DNA of 64,000 nucleotides from Rathayibacter_A sp036510655 (lineage in GTDB: Bacteria; Actinomycetota; Actinomycetes; Actinomycetales; Microbacteriaceae): NCBI GenBank assembly GCA_036510655.1, contig DATCDQ010000081.1:1-64000 (forward strand). Direction: 5' to 3'. The notes beneath the pieces are model-generated. The model worked only from the letters and a program-made list of their open reading frames with translations, did no database searches and had not been told where the DNA came from. Below, piece after piece: positions 24,681 to 33,556 of the stretch. Numbering within the stretch: the stretch's first letter is position 1; each line of letters starts with the position of its first letter. A program made the position numbers and the translations under genes.

Positions 24681-25615
24681 CCGCGCTCGCTCAGACCACG
24701 CGTCCGGCCGGCAGCCTTCCCGGCCCCGGCGCAAAGAATGCACGCCACTGGTTCAGGGGTCGCAGCACGCCGTATCTGCTCAGCCTTGCGGGCGGCGCGT
24801 GGCTGCTCATCCTGTTCGTCATACCGCTCGTGTCGGGTCTTGTCGTGTCGCTCGAGACCGGCAACCCTGATACCGGGTACACGTTCACCTGGAACTGGGG
24901 TATCTACGCCGATATCTTCGTGAATTCGGATGTCCCGTACCTCACCTTCCTCATCCGCGGCGTGTTGTACGGTGCCGGAGCGACGATCGTGACCATGATC
25001 GTCGGCTACCCGCTCGCCTACTACATCGCTTTCCGCGCGCCGCAGCGCTGGAAGAACGCGCTGCTGCTACTGGTCATGCTCAGCTTCCTCGTGTCGTTCG
25101 TGATCCGCACGGACATGTGGGCCTTCCTCCTCTCCGACCAGGGCCCGGTGCTGACGGTGCTGCGCGACCTGCACGTCGCCGGCAAGGGCACGCACGTCCT
25201 CGGCACCAGCGCAGCCGTGATCGGCGGCATGGCGTACAACGATCTGGCCTTCATGGTGTTGCCCATCTACGTCGCCCTGGAACGCATCGATCCACGGCTG
25301 ATCGAGGCATCGGCGGACCTGTACGCGAATAAGAGGCAGTCCTTCATGCGTACGATCCTGCCGCTGACCCGGTCCGGCATCTTCGCCGGTGTGCTGCTCG
25401 TGTTCATCGACTCAGCTGGCGACCCGGTCAACGCGTCGTTGCTCGGCGGCACGAATACCTACGTGATCGGGCAGGCAATTCAGGATGCCTTCCTGACCAA
25501 TCAGCAGTACAACGTGGCGGCCGCGCTGTCGACTGTGCTGATGATTGTGCTCGGCATCATCTTGTTCGCCTACGCCCGAATAGCGGGAACCGACAACATC
25601 GAGGACCTGGTATGA
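24677..25615 (+). CDS. potB: Polyamine ABC transporter permease 1
   Basis: A 312-residue inner-membrane permease with about six helices, the first LAGGAWLLILFVIPLVSGLV. The ATPase-coupling EAA-type loop reads EASADLYANKRQSFMRTILP. The GTG at 24677 overlaps the potD stop and is preferred to the earlier in-frame codon inside potD. Confidence 0.87.
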   Translation: MTALAQTTRPAGSLPGPGAKNARHWFRGRSTPYLLSLAGGAWLLILFVIPLVSGLVVSLETGNPDTGYTFTWNWGIYADIFVNSDVPYLTFLIRGVLYGAGATIVTMIVGYPLAYYIAFRAPQRWKNALLLLVMLSFLVSFVIRTDMWAFLLSDQGPVLTVLRDLHVAGKGTHVLGTSAAVIGGMAYNDLAFMVLPIYVALERIDPRLIEASADLYANKRQSFMRTILPLTRSGIFAGVLLVFIDSAGDPVNASLLGGTNTYVIGQAIQDAFLTNQQYNVAAALSTVLMIVLGIILFAYARIAGTDNIEDLV

Positions 25616-26472
25616 GCACCACCATCGCCACAGCGCCCGCTCCCGAGCGATCGTCAACTCCCGGCGGAGCGGCCATTTCGATGCAGAAACGTCGCCGGCG
25701 TCCCCTGTTGCCGATCATCTTCTGGGTCGTCATCGTGATCACGCTCGTGCCGATCTTCACAATGGTGCTGTACAGCTTCAACAACACCCCGACGAGCCGC
25801 ATAACGTTCCAGTGGCACGGCTTCACGACGTACTGGTATCAGAACCTGACACAGGTCAGCGGACTCGGAGACTCGTTCCTGGCCTCGATCGAGATTGCGA
25901 TCCTCTCTGCGGTCATCTCGATTCTGCTTGGCGTGCCACTCGCGATGGCGCTCGAGCGGCACCGGTTTCTCGCACGCGGGCCGCTGAGCACCACCGTGTT
26001 CGCCGACATCGCTGCACCGTCGATCGTCGTGGGCGCCGCGTCACTGTCGTTCTTCCTGTCGGTGAACGTCCCGCTCGGTTTCCTGACCATTCTGCTGGTG
26101 CACATCACCTTCAATCTGGCGTACGTCGTCGTGGTCGTGCGTGCCCGGCTCTCGGGAAGCGGCACGGTGCTGGAACAGGCGGCAGGAGACCTCGGCGCGA
26201 ATCCGTTCACCGCGTTCACCAAGGTGACGCTGCCGTTGCTGGTTCCCGGCATGATTGCCGCCGGCGCCCTCGCATTGGCGATGTCGATCGACGACTACGT
26301 CATCACGAGCTTCGTCGCCGGCCCGACAGTGACCTTCCCGCTGTTCGTCTACGGCGCGGCCAAGGTCGGCCTGCCTCCACAGGTGCTGTGCTTCGGCTCG
26401 ATCATCTTCGTTGTCGGCCTCGCCGTCGTGCTGCTGAACGGCTTCCTGACCCGGCGCGGCCAGCCGAAGTAA
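25612..26472 (+). CDS. potC: Polyamine ABC transporter permease 2
   Basis: A 286-residue permease with about six helices, starting IIFWVVIVITLVPIFTMVLY. The EAA loop is EQAAGDLGANPFTAFTKVTL, and SIDDYVITSFVAGP is the PotC/PotI-type segment. ATG overlaps the potB stop by 4 bp. Last gene of the operon; a nested palindrome at 26558-26637 follows. Confidence 0.88.
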   Translation: MSTTIATAPAPERSSTPGGAAISMQKRRRRPLLPIIFWVVIVITLVPIFTMVLYSFNNTPTSRITFQWHGFTTYWYQNLTQVSGLGDSFLASIEIAILSAVISILLGVPLAMALERHRFLARGPLSTTVFADIAAPSIVVGAASLSFFLSVNVPLGFLTILLVHITFNLAYVVVVVRARLSGSGTVLEQAAGDLGANPFTAFTKVTLPLLVPGMIAAGALALAMSIDDYVITSFVAGPTVTFPLFVYGAAKVGLPPQVLCFGSIIFVVGLAVVLLNGFLTRRGQPK

Positions 26473-26557
26473 CGCGTCGGCCGAAATCGTAGGCCGGCCA
26501 CACGCCAATTCGGGCTCGGTACTTGAGTGAGAGCCGAACTCTGCGCCAGACACTGAA

Positions 26558-26637
26558 CGCTGGCCCGGAGATTCGACGCTGGCCCGGACTGGAAAACGCT
26601 TGCCAGTCCGGGCCAGCGCTAAAACTCCGGGCCAGCG
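26558..26637. terminator. Nested double palindrome between convergent pot and oxidase genes
   Basis: Inner arms CGCTGGCCCGGACTGG (26577-26592) and CCAGTCCGGGCCAGCG (26603-26618) are perfect over 16 bp with a 10-nt loop. Outer arms CGCTGGCCCGGAG (26558-26570) and CTCCGGGCCAGCG (26625-26637) are perfect over 13 bp and repeat the inner sequence. It probably stops transcription from both sides; the duplicated arms permit alternative pairings. Confidence 0.7.
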
Positions 26638-26715
26638 CAACTGCTGCAGCGCCAAAACACTGCTCGAGCGCAGCGGGCCGAGGTGGTGCAACCGGCCGCG
26701 GCGCGCCGCGCGCTG

Positions 26716-28173
26716 TTACGAGTCGAAGCCGAGGCCGACAGCATCCAGGGTCTTGAGAATGAGGTTGCGCTTGCCCTCGTTGTGGTCCGCGCGGTTGAGT
26801 GACCAGCGGGTTGCCTGAATGCCCATCGATGCGACAGGCTCGGGCGGGAACGGCATCGGCGTGCTGCGCACCATTTTCGTCTCGGTGCGTTCGGTCTTCG
26901 TGCCGGCGAAGAAGTCCAGCATGACCTGCGCGCCGAATCGGGTTGCGCCGACGCCGAGGCCGGTGTAGCCGAGCGCGTAGGCGATCCTGTTGTCTCGGGC
27001 GCTTCCGTAGAACGCGCAGAACCGACTGCAGGTGTCGATTGCGCCGGCCCAGCGGTGTGTGAACGAGATGCCCTCCAGTTGAGGGAACGTGGTGAAGAAG
27101 TGGCTCGCCAGGCGCTCGAAGGTCGCCGGGCGGTCCTCGTAGCTGGAACGCGCCTGACGCCCGTAGTGGTAGATCGCGTCGTAGCCGCCCCAGAGAATGC
27201 GATTGTCTGCGGTGAGCCGGTAGTAGTGGAACTGGTTGGACGCGTCGCCCAGCCCCTGCCTGTTCTTCCAGCCGATCGAGGCGAGCTGCTCGGCACTCAG
27301 CGGTTCGGTCATCAGCACGTAGTCGTACACCGGCACGGTCGCCAGGCGATTGCGCTTCAGAAGCGACGGGAACACGTTAGTCCCGAGCGCAACCTTCTTC
27401 GCGCGCACCGTCACGTCGCGCTCGCCGATGATCGCGCTGGCACCGCTTCCGATGCGCACGTCAACGCCCTCGGCGGATGCGAGTCCCCGCGTTTCCAACG
27501 CGGCCACCGGCGTGTGCTCGAAGATTTCCACTCCGGCCTCGACACAGGCGCGGGCAAGTTCGTGTGCGAGCTTGGCCGGATGTACGAGTGCGGAGTCGTG
27601 CGTGTGGAACAGGCCCGCCAGGTAGCTGCGGGAATTGACCTCCGCGCGCATGGCCGCGGTGTCGAGAAAGTGCGAATTGACGCCGTCCGCACCTTCGCGC
27701 AGCCACTCGATCTGGTGCGGCTCTGTCGCCACGTCAATAGCGCCATTGCGCTCGAAATCGCAGTCCAAGTCGAGCGCGGCGACAGTTTGTTCGATCCCGT
27801 CGAGGTTCTTCATGCCGAGCCGCTCGAGTTCGTCGTACTCGTCGGCGAATCGCGTGCGTCCGTTCTCCTCACCGTGGGTGAGGCTGGCTTCGCAGAAGCC
27901 GCCGTTACGACCGGACGCAGCCCAGCCCACCGTGCGCGCCTCGAGCAGCACGATGCGGGCATCCGGATCGGCCTGTTTCGCCAGCAGCGCGGTCCAGAGT
28001 CCGCTGTAGCCGCCGCCGACGACCGCGAGGTCGCAGGACAGATTGCCGCGGAGCGTCGGATGCGCCGGTGCCGGTGAGTCGTCCAACCAGAAGGAGCCGT
28101 GCTTCGCGCCGGTGAGCGCGTGGGCGACAGTGGATTCATTCGGGCGTTGGCGTTCGAAGACGGTGCTTCCCAC
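26716..28173 (-). CDS. FAD-dependent amine oxidase, gamma-glutamylputrescine-oxidase-like
   Basis: A 485-residue DAO-family flavoprotein. LAVVGGGYSGLWTALLAKQ is the FAD dinucleotide fold, TVGWAASGRNGGFCEAS is the typical DadA/PuuB-type motif, and HRWAGAIDTCSRFC with ALGYTGLGVGATRFG form the C-terminal flavin contacts. Enzymes of this type oxidise secondary amines or gamma-glutamyl-putrescine. Convergent with the polyamine importer, so polyamine breakdown is the best guess. No puuA-like ligase is in the window. Confidence 0.8.
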   Translation of the reverse strand: MGSTVFERQRPNESTVAHALTGAKHGSFWLDDSPAPAHPTLRGNLSCDLAVVGGGYSGLWTALLAKQADPDARIVLLEARTVGWAASGRNGGFCEASLTHGEENGRTRFADEYDELERLGMKNLDGIEQTVAALDLDCDFERNGAIDVATEPHQIEWLREGADGVNSHFLDTAAMRAEVNSRSYLAGLFHTHDSALVHPAKLAHELARACVEAGVEIFEHTPVAALETRGLASAEGVDVRIGSGASAIIGERDVTVRAKKVALGTNVFPSLLKRNRLATVPVYDYVLMTEPLSAEQLASIGWKNRQGLGDASNQFHYYRLTADNRILWGGYDAIYHYGRQARSSYEDRPATFERLASHFFTTFPQLEGISFTHRWAGAIDTCSRFCAFYGSARDNRIAYALGYTGLGVGATRFGAQVMLDFFAGTKTERTETKMVRSTPMPFPPEPVASMGIQATRWSLNRADHNEGKRNLILKTLDAVGLGFDS

Positions 28174-28395
28174 GGGTGACTCTCCTGTTTATACCGCACG
28201 CCGGCTTGGTCGGCGCGCGGGGGCTACTGGCTATTCTCGCAAGACCGATGCAGTGGCGTCTACTGAATCAGTCGTGAAAGGACGCTAGTTCACGCAATTC
28301 GTCCGAGTGGAGCCCTTCGCGCGACGATTTCCGCACCCCTCCTCGCGTGTTGCCGCAACATGCGGGTTACGAGGCAACTCACGCACATCGCGTTT

Positions 28396-28437
28396 CCGTG
28401 AGTTGCCGCGCGAAGGGTCATTTGCGGCAACTCACGG
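28396..28437. repeat. Dispersed palindromic repeat, copy B
   Basis: Perfect 14-bp arms CCGTGAGTTGCCGC (28396-28409) and GCGGCAACTCACGG (28424-28437). Its spacer is the reverse complement of that in copy A (GAAGGGTCATTT). A further half-copy, GAGGCAACTCACG, is at 28371-28383. It lies immediately downstream of ramB and fills most of the 28174-28447 gap with no gene. Confidence 0.9.
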
Positions 28438-28447
28438 GAGGGGGTGA

Positions 28448-30004
28448 TCAGTCGACGGATGCTGGGGCGTGCGCCTCGAGGAACTGGTAGACCTCGGTCG
28501 AGTCGACGCCGGGAAACGTGCCCGTCGGGAGCGCGGCGAGCAGACTGGTGGGCGTGCGGGCCGCGGGCCAGGAAGCGGATGCCCATTTCGCGGCCAGTTC
28601 GGGCGGTGCGGCCTTGCAGCATGATTCGTCTGGGCAGCGAGAGACGGCACGGTGCGGCGTCTCACGCCCCCGGAACCACTTGACGTGCTCGAATGGCACG
28701 CCGACGCTGACCGAGTACTCTCCCTCTTTCGCCTTCTCGATGCGGGCGGTGCACCAGAACGTGCCGGTCGGGGTGTCGGTGTACTGATACCAGGGGCTGA
28801 ACCGGTCTTCGACGTCGAAGACGGTGCGTGCAGTCCAGTTGCGACAGACGGTTGTGCCCTCAACAGCCCCGAGCGCGTCTGACGGAAAGCGCACCTTGTC
28901 GTTCTCGTAGGCCTTGATGATCGTGCCGGATTCGTGCACCTTCATGAAGTGCACCGGAATCCCCAGCCGCGCGGTTGCGAGGTTGGTGAAGCGGTGCGCG
29001 GCCGTTTCGTAGCTGACGGCGAACGCGTCGCGGAGATCTTCCATCGAGATGCGCCGGGAGTTCTTCGCCTCGGTGAGCACAGTGACGGCATCCGCTTCTG
29101 GCAGCAGGATTGCCGCGGTCAGATAGTTGGTCTCAACACGCTGGCGCAGAAAATCGGCATAGTTTCTGGGCTCCTCGTGCCCGCAGAGCAGGCTCGCGAA
29201 CGCTTGCACGATCGGGGAGCGGGAGTCGCGGGAGAGCGATTGCGCAGTCGGCAGGTAGATGCGGCCGTTGATGCGGTCGGTCACTGAGCGCGTCGAATGC
29301 GGCAGATCGCTGACGTAGTGCAATGACAGCCCGAGGCGTTTGGCCATGTCCGCAACAGTCTGCTGCGACACGGGCCCGCCGGTGTGCCCGACCGCGCGCA
29401 ACTGCACGGCGGCCAGCTTCTCCAGCTCCGGATAGTAATTGTCGCGCGCCCGCATCTGCGCGCGCAGCTCTGCGTTGGCCCGGCGCGCCTCCTCCGGCGT
29501 GGCGGCGCGCTCGCGATGCAGCCGGGCGACCTCCTGGTGCAGGGCGAGGATTGTGCGCAGTGTCTCGTCGGTCTGCGTTTTCGAGACGCGCATCGGCTCC
29601 AAGCCCAGAGCCGCGAAAACCGGCCCGCGCTGAGCGCGCTCGAGCGCGATCTCCAATGCGGCCCGTTCGCTGGGCGGCGTCGGGTCGAGCAACTCATCCG
29701 TCGTCACCTGCAGAGCGGATGCGATGGCGTGCAACATCGACAAGCTCGGCTCACGCTTGCCGTTCTCAAGCGTTGACACCTGGGATGCCGCGCGTCCGAT
29801 CGCCGCGCCCAACTCGTCGAGTGTCAGGCCGCGAGCGATACGTGCCTCACGGATGCGCCTGCCGAGCGTGAGTGCATCGATGCCCGACGGTGCCGTCGAA
29901 TCGAGCGCGTCGGTTGCGGGCAAGTCGGTAGCGTACGCCGCGCCGTACGCCGCGCCCGCAGCCAGCGTCGTCAACGGTTCAGCAATGGTGGTCATGTGGT
30001 TCAT
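28448..30004 (-). CDS. ramB: RamB/ScfR-type regulator of acetate metabolism
   Basis: About 518 residues. An XRE helix-turn-helix is seen at LGRRIREARIARGLTLDELG through STLENGKREPSLSMLHAIAS. The long C-terminal part matches short-chain fatty acid regulators (RamB of Corynebacterium): an IrrE-like region and a final Cys-containing domain (VCRNWTAR, CPDESCC). RamB-type proteins control isocitrate lyase and malate synthase, and this gene is divergent from aceA-aceB. Candidate starts at 30004 and 29995 (and TTG 30031) cannot be separated; none has a strong ribosome site. Confidence 0.85.
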   Translation of the reverse strand: MNHMTTIAEPLTTLAAGAAYGAAYATDLPATDALDSTAPSGIDALTLGRRIREARIARGLTLDELGAAIGRAASQVSTLENGKREPSLSMLHAIASALQVTTDELLDPTPPSERAALEIALERAQRGPVFAALGLEPMRVSKTQTDETLRTILALHQEVARLHRERAATPEEARRANAELRAQMRARDNYYPELEKLAAVQLRAVGHTGGPVSQQTVADMAKRLGLSLHYVSDLPHSTRSVTDRINGRIYLPTAQSLSRDSRSPIVQAFASLLCGHEEPRNYADFLRQRVETNYLTAAILLPEADAVTVLTEAKNSRRISMEDLRDAFAVSYETAAHRFTNLATARLGIPVHFMKVHESGTIIKAYENDKVRFPSDALGAVEGTTVCRNWTARTVFDVEDRFSPWYQYTDTPTGTFWCTARIEKAKEGEYSVSVGVPFEHVKWFRGRETPHRAVSRCPDESCCKAAPPELAAKWASASWPAARTPTSLLAALPTGTFPGVDSTEVYQFLEAHAPASVD

Positions 30005-30032
30005 GGTCACACGGCGCAAATCTTCTGGCAAG

Positions 30033-30054
30033 TAGAAGAATCAAGATTCTTCTA
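30033..30054. promoter_or_regulatory. Perfect palindrome between ramB and aceA
   Basis: TAGAAGAATC (30033-30042), AA, GATTCTTCTA (30045-30054): 10-bp perfect arms in the 208-bp divergent region. It is a likely operator for RamB or another regulator of acetate use. It does not obviously match the C. glutamicum RamB consensus. Confidence 0.6.
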
Positions 30055-30212
30055 TCGAGAAGTTTGGCCGCAGGGGGTTGCGGCGGGCGCAGGATCGATG
30101 CAAGACATCCGGTTGCGGGTGTGGCGAACGTCGGACACGACCCGACCGAGCGCCACGGCACACTGACGCAACTGAGCTCATCATCGACATTCACCTCCCT
30201 CAGGAGAACACC

Positions 30213-31619
30213 ATGAACGACAGCACTTCCCCCACGCATGGCTCACGGCCGGGCGACCAGACACAGAGCGCATCCGAACTCGAATGGGAGTGGGCGAACG
30301 ACCCCCGCTGGGACGGCATCCGCCGCGACTACTCCGCAGATGACGTCGTCGCACTGCGCGGCAGCATCATCGAAGAACACACGCTCGCCCGCCGCGGCGC
30401 CGAGAACCTGTGGCGCCTCATTCAGGATCAGGGAACACCGGACGACCCGCACTGGATCGCGGCGCTCGGCGCGCTGACCGGAAACCAGGCGGTACAGCAG
30501 GTGCGCGCCGGTCTGAAGGCCATCTACCTCTCTGGCTGGCAGGTCGCCGCAGACGCGAACTCCGCAGGGCAGACCTACCCCGACCAGAGCCTGTACCCGG
30601 TGAATTCGGTGCCGGCCGTCGTGCGGCGGATCAACAATGCGCTGCTCCGCGCCGACCAGATCGAATCGCCCTCTCCGGATTCGCGCGAGCGCATCGCCGA
30701 CCCCGGCACCCTGGCACCCGGGCATCGGGCAACGACCGAACAGGCAAGCACAGCGCAGCCGGCGCACGACTGGCTGGCACCGATCGTGGCGGATGCGGAG
30801 GCCGGCTTCGGCGGGCCCCTGAACGCCTACGAGTTGATGCGTTCGATGATCGAAGCGGGCGCGGCCGGCGTGCACTGGGAGGACCAGCTCGCGAGCGAGA
30901 AGAAGTGCGGGCACATGGGTGGCAAGGTGCTCGTGCCGACCGGGCAGCACATCCGCACGCTGAACGCGGCGCGGCTGGCGGCGGATGTCGCGGGCATCCC
31001 CACGATCGTCATCGCACGCACCGACTCGCTTGCGGCTTCGCTGATCACGAGCGACCACGACGAGCGCGACCGCTCGTTCCTCACCGGTGAGCGCACGGCC
31101 GAAGGCTTCTACGGTGTCCGCGGCGGGGCCGACGCCGTGGTTGCTCGCGGTCTGGCGTACGCGCCGTACGCCGACCTGCTCTGGGTCGAATCTGCTGAGC
31201 CCGACCTGCAGCTGGCGCGGCGCTTCGCTGAGGCGATTCACCGTGATTTCCCCGGCAAGCGTCTGGCCTACAATTGCTCACCGTCGTTCAACTGGAAAAG
31301 CCACCTGGACGACGAGACGATCGCCCGCTTCCAGCGCGAGCTGGCGGCGATGGGCTACGCATTCCAGTTCATCACGCTGGCCGGCTTCCACGCCCTCAAC
31401 CACTCGATGTACACCCTCGCTCGCGACTACTCGAAGCGGCAGATGAGTGCATACGTCGACCTGCAAGAAGCCGAGTTCGCATCCGAACTCGACGGATACA
31501 CCGCCACCCGTCATCAGCGGGAAGTCGGCACCGGCTATTTCGATCAGATCGCCACCGCGCTCAATCCTGACAGCGCGACCCTTGCTCTCGTCGGCTCGAC
31601 CGAGCAAGCACAGTTCTGA
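30213..31619 (+). CDS. aceA: Isocitrate lyase
   Basis: A 468-residue glyoxylate-shunt enzyme cleaving isocitrate to glyoxylate and succinate. The signature ASEKKCGHMGGKVLVPT carries the catalytic Cys; IVADAEAGFGGPLNAYEL and YNCSPSFNWK are also conserved. ATG 30213 follows AGGAGA. Between RADQI and WLAPIVADAEAG it has about 35 residues, roughly 24 more than in mycobacterial Icl1 as I recall it, Ser/Pro/Ala/Thr-rich. A 16-bp tandem duplication spans its stop codon. Co-directional with aceB 64 bp downstream. Confidence 0.95.
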   Translation: MNDSTSPTHGSRPGDQTQSASELEWEWANDPRWDGIRRDYSADDVVALRGSIIEEHTLARRGAENLWRLIQDQGTPDDPHWIAALGALTGNQAVQQVRAGLKAIYLSGWQVAADANSAGQTYPDQSLYPVNSVPAVVRRINNALLRADQIESPSPDSRERIADPGTLAPGHRATTEQASTAQPAHDWLAPIVADAEAGFGGPLNAYELMRSMIEAGAAGVHWEDQLASEKKCGHMGGKVLVPTGQHIRTLNAARLAADVAGIPTIVIARTDSLAASLITSDHDERDRSFLTGERTAEGFYGVRGGADAVVARGLAYAPYADLLWVESAEPDLQLARRFAEAIHRDFPGKRLAYNCSPSFNWKSHLDDETIARFQRELAAMGYAFQFITLAGFHALNHSMYTLARDYSKRQMSAYVDLQEAEFASELDGYTATRHQREVGTGYFDQIATALNPDSATLALVGSTEQAQF

Positions 31620-31633
31620 GCAAGCACAGTTCT
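31602..31633 (+). repeat. 16-bp tandem duplication across the aceA stop
   Basis: GAGCAAGCACAGTTCT at 31602-31617 is repeated exactly at 31618-31633. The first copy ends the aceA frame (EQAQF, then TGA), so the second is untranslated. A recent slippage event is likely. Confidence 0.9.
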
Positions 31634-31683
31634 AACCGGCAGCCGTTGTCCCTACGGCACCGGCATCTGAAAGGCATACGACC

Positions 31684-33393
31684 ATGAACACCACACCTAC
31701 TCAGCTGCGCCCGAAAACGGCGCTGGACCACCGAGCTCTGTCCGGCTCGCGAGAGCCGCGCATCGAGGTGCGCACGAATGACGATCGCGGAACCGGCGAC
31801 ATCCGCACCATTCTGAATCCGGAAGCGCTGGCGTTCCTCACCGCGCTGCACGACCGCTTCGCGGGCGAGCGTCACGAACTCCTGGCGGAGCGGATGCGCC
31901 GCCGCGTGGATGTCGCGAACGGTCGCGACCCGCGTTTCCTCGCTGCTACGGCGGGCATCCGTGACGACGCGACCTGGCAGGTCGCCGGTGCCGGTCCCGG
32001 ACTGGAAGATCGCCGCGTCGAGATCACAGGCCCAACCGACCGCAAAATGGCGATCAATGCACTGAACTCCGGAGCGAAAGTCTGGCTCGCCGACCTCGAG
32101 GATGCCACGAGTCCAACCTGGGAGAACATCCTGGGTGGGCAGCGTTCGCTGTTCGACACCGTGCGCGGGCTGATCGACTACACCTCGCAAGAAGGCAAGG
32201 AGTACACGGTGCGCGGGGCCACCCCCACGATCGTGATGCGGCCGCGTGGCTGGCACCTGGTCGAAAAGCACCTGACCTTCATTGACCGCACCGGGCGAGC
32301 GCTGCCGGCATCCGCGAGTCTGACAGACTTCGGACTGTACTTCTGGCACAACGCGCAATTACTCGTCGAGCAGGGCAGCGGCCCGTATTTCTACCTGCCC
32401 AAGCTGGAGAGTCACGAGGAGGCGCGGCTGTGGAACGACATCTTCGTCTTCGCGCAGCGCTACATCAGGATGCCGCAGGGCACGATTCGCGCGACCGTGC
32501 TGATTGAGACGATCCAGGCCGCTTTCCAGATGGAGGAGATCCTCTATGAACTGCGCGAGCACTGCGCGGGCCTGAACGCGGGTCGTTGGGACTACATCTT
32601 CTCGATCATCAAGACGTTCCGCTCCCGTGGGCGGCGATTCGTCTTCCCCGACCGCAAGCAGATCACGATGACGGTGCCATTCATGCGGGCATATACCGAA
32701 CTGCTGGTGGCGACCTGCCACAAGCGCGGGGCATATGCCATTGGAGGCATGAGTGCATTCATTCCGAACCGGCGCGACCCGTTGGTCACGGAACAAGCAC
32801 TCGAGAAAGTCAGCGCCGACAAGCAGCGCGAGGCGAACGACGGCTTCGACGGCACCTGGGTGGCGCATCCAGATCTGATTCCTGCCGCGCGGGCCGAGTT
32901 CGACGCCGTGCTGGGTGGGCGCCCCAACCAGCTCGGCAGACACCGCGATGTGCATGTCACTGCCGCGCAGCTGTTGGACATCTCCTCGATCGGCGGCGAG
33001 GTCACGATCGCCGGCGTGCGCGACAACGTTTCGGTCGCTCTGCGCTACATCGAAGCCTGGCTGCGCGGGCAGGGTGCCGTCGCGATCGACAATCTGATGG
33101 AGGATGCCGCGACCGCGGAGATCTCCCGCTCGCAACTCTGGCAGTGGATCGAGAATCGCACCGTCACGGTGGAGGGCACGTTGATCGATCGCGCGCTCGT
33201 GAGCCGGATGCTCGCGGAGACGGCCGCGACGCTGCCGCGGCCGATCGGCAATCGGGTCGACGACGCCACGGAGATCCTGACCGAGGTGGCGCTTCGAGAC
33301 GAGTTCCCCACCTTCCTGACCATCTGCGCGTACGCGCGACACCTGGTTCAGGCGGATGCGCCGACCACGGGCGCGGTGGCGCTCGCCGGCTGA
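31684..33393 (+). CDS. aceB: Malate synthase A
   Basis: A 569-residue malate synthase, condensing glyoxylate with acetyl-CoA. Conserved blocks: LADLEDATSPTWENILGGQ, TIVMRPRGWHLVEKHL, ATVLIETIQAAFQMEEILYE (catalytic Glu), IFSIIKTFR, GGMSAFIPNRRD and WVAHPDL. The length and motifs fit the A-isoform rather than the ~720-residue GlcB. Second gene of the ace operon. Confidence 0.95.
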   Translation: MNTTPTQLRPKTALDHRALSGSREPRIEVRTNDDRGTGDIRTILNPEALAFLTALHDRFAGERHELLAERMRRRVDVANGRDPRFLAATAGIRDDATWQVAGAGPGLEDRRVEITGPTDRKMAINALNSGAKVWLADLEDATSPTWENILGGQRSLFDTVRGLIDYTSQEGKEYTVRGATPTIVMRPRGWHLVEKHLTFIDRTGRALPASASLTDFGLYFWHNAQLLVEQGSGPYFYLPKLESHEEARLWNDIFVFAQRYIRMPQGTIRATVLIETIQAAFQMEEILYELREHCAGLNAGRWDYIFSIIKTFRSRGRRFVFPDRKQITMTVPFMRAYTELLVATCHKRGAYAIGGMSAFIPNRRDPLVTEQALEKVSADKQREANDGFDGTWVAHPDLIPAARAEFDAVLGGRPNQLGRHRDVHVTAAQLLDISSIGGEVTIAGVRDNVSVALRYIEAWLRGQGAVAIDNLMEDAATAEISRSQLWQWIENRTVTVEGTLIDRALVSRMLAETAATLPRPIGNRVDDATEILTEVALRDEFPTFLTICAYARHLVQADAPTTGAVALAG

Positions 33394-33401
33394 CGCCCCG
33401 C

Positions 33402-33518
33402 TGGTCGAGTAGCGAGGTAAAGATGGTGGTCGAGTAGCGAGGAACGAGCATATCGAGACCCGTATCGACCCCTGAGGAGGTCTCGATACGCTCGCTGCGC
33501 TCGCGGGCTACTCGACCA
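33402..33518. repeat. Dispersed GGTCTCGATACG/CTACTCGACC palindrome, copy 2 (compound)
   Basis: TGGTCGAGTAGCGAGG occurs twice on the left (33402 and 33427), and the inverse CTACTCGACCA ends at 33518. The inner halves contain TATCGAGACC and GGTCTCGATACG. Related to 8105-8165. It occupies the gap after aceB and could fold into a long hairpin. Confidence 0.85.
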
Positions 33519-33556
33519 ACGAAGCGACCGCAGTCGCGCGGAAGTAGTGTTGCTGC

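Noticed and set aside
28290..28622. Small minus-strand gene after ramB
   Set aside because: It consists of the palindromic repeat and ramB's 3' end read in another frame.
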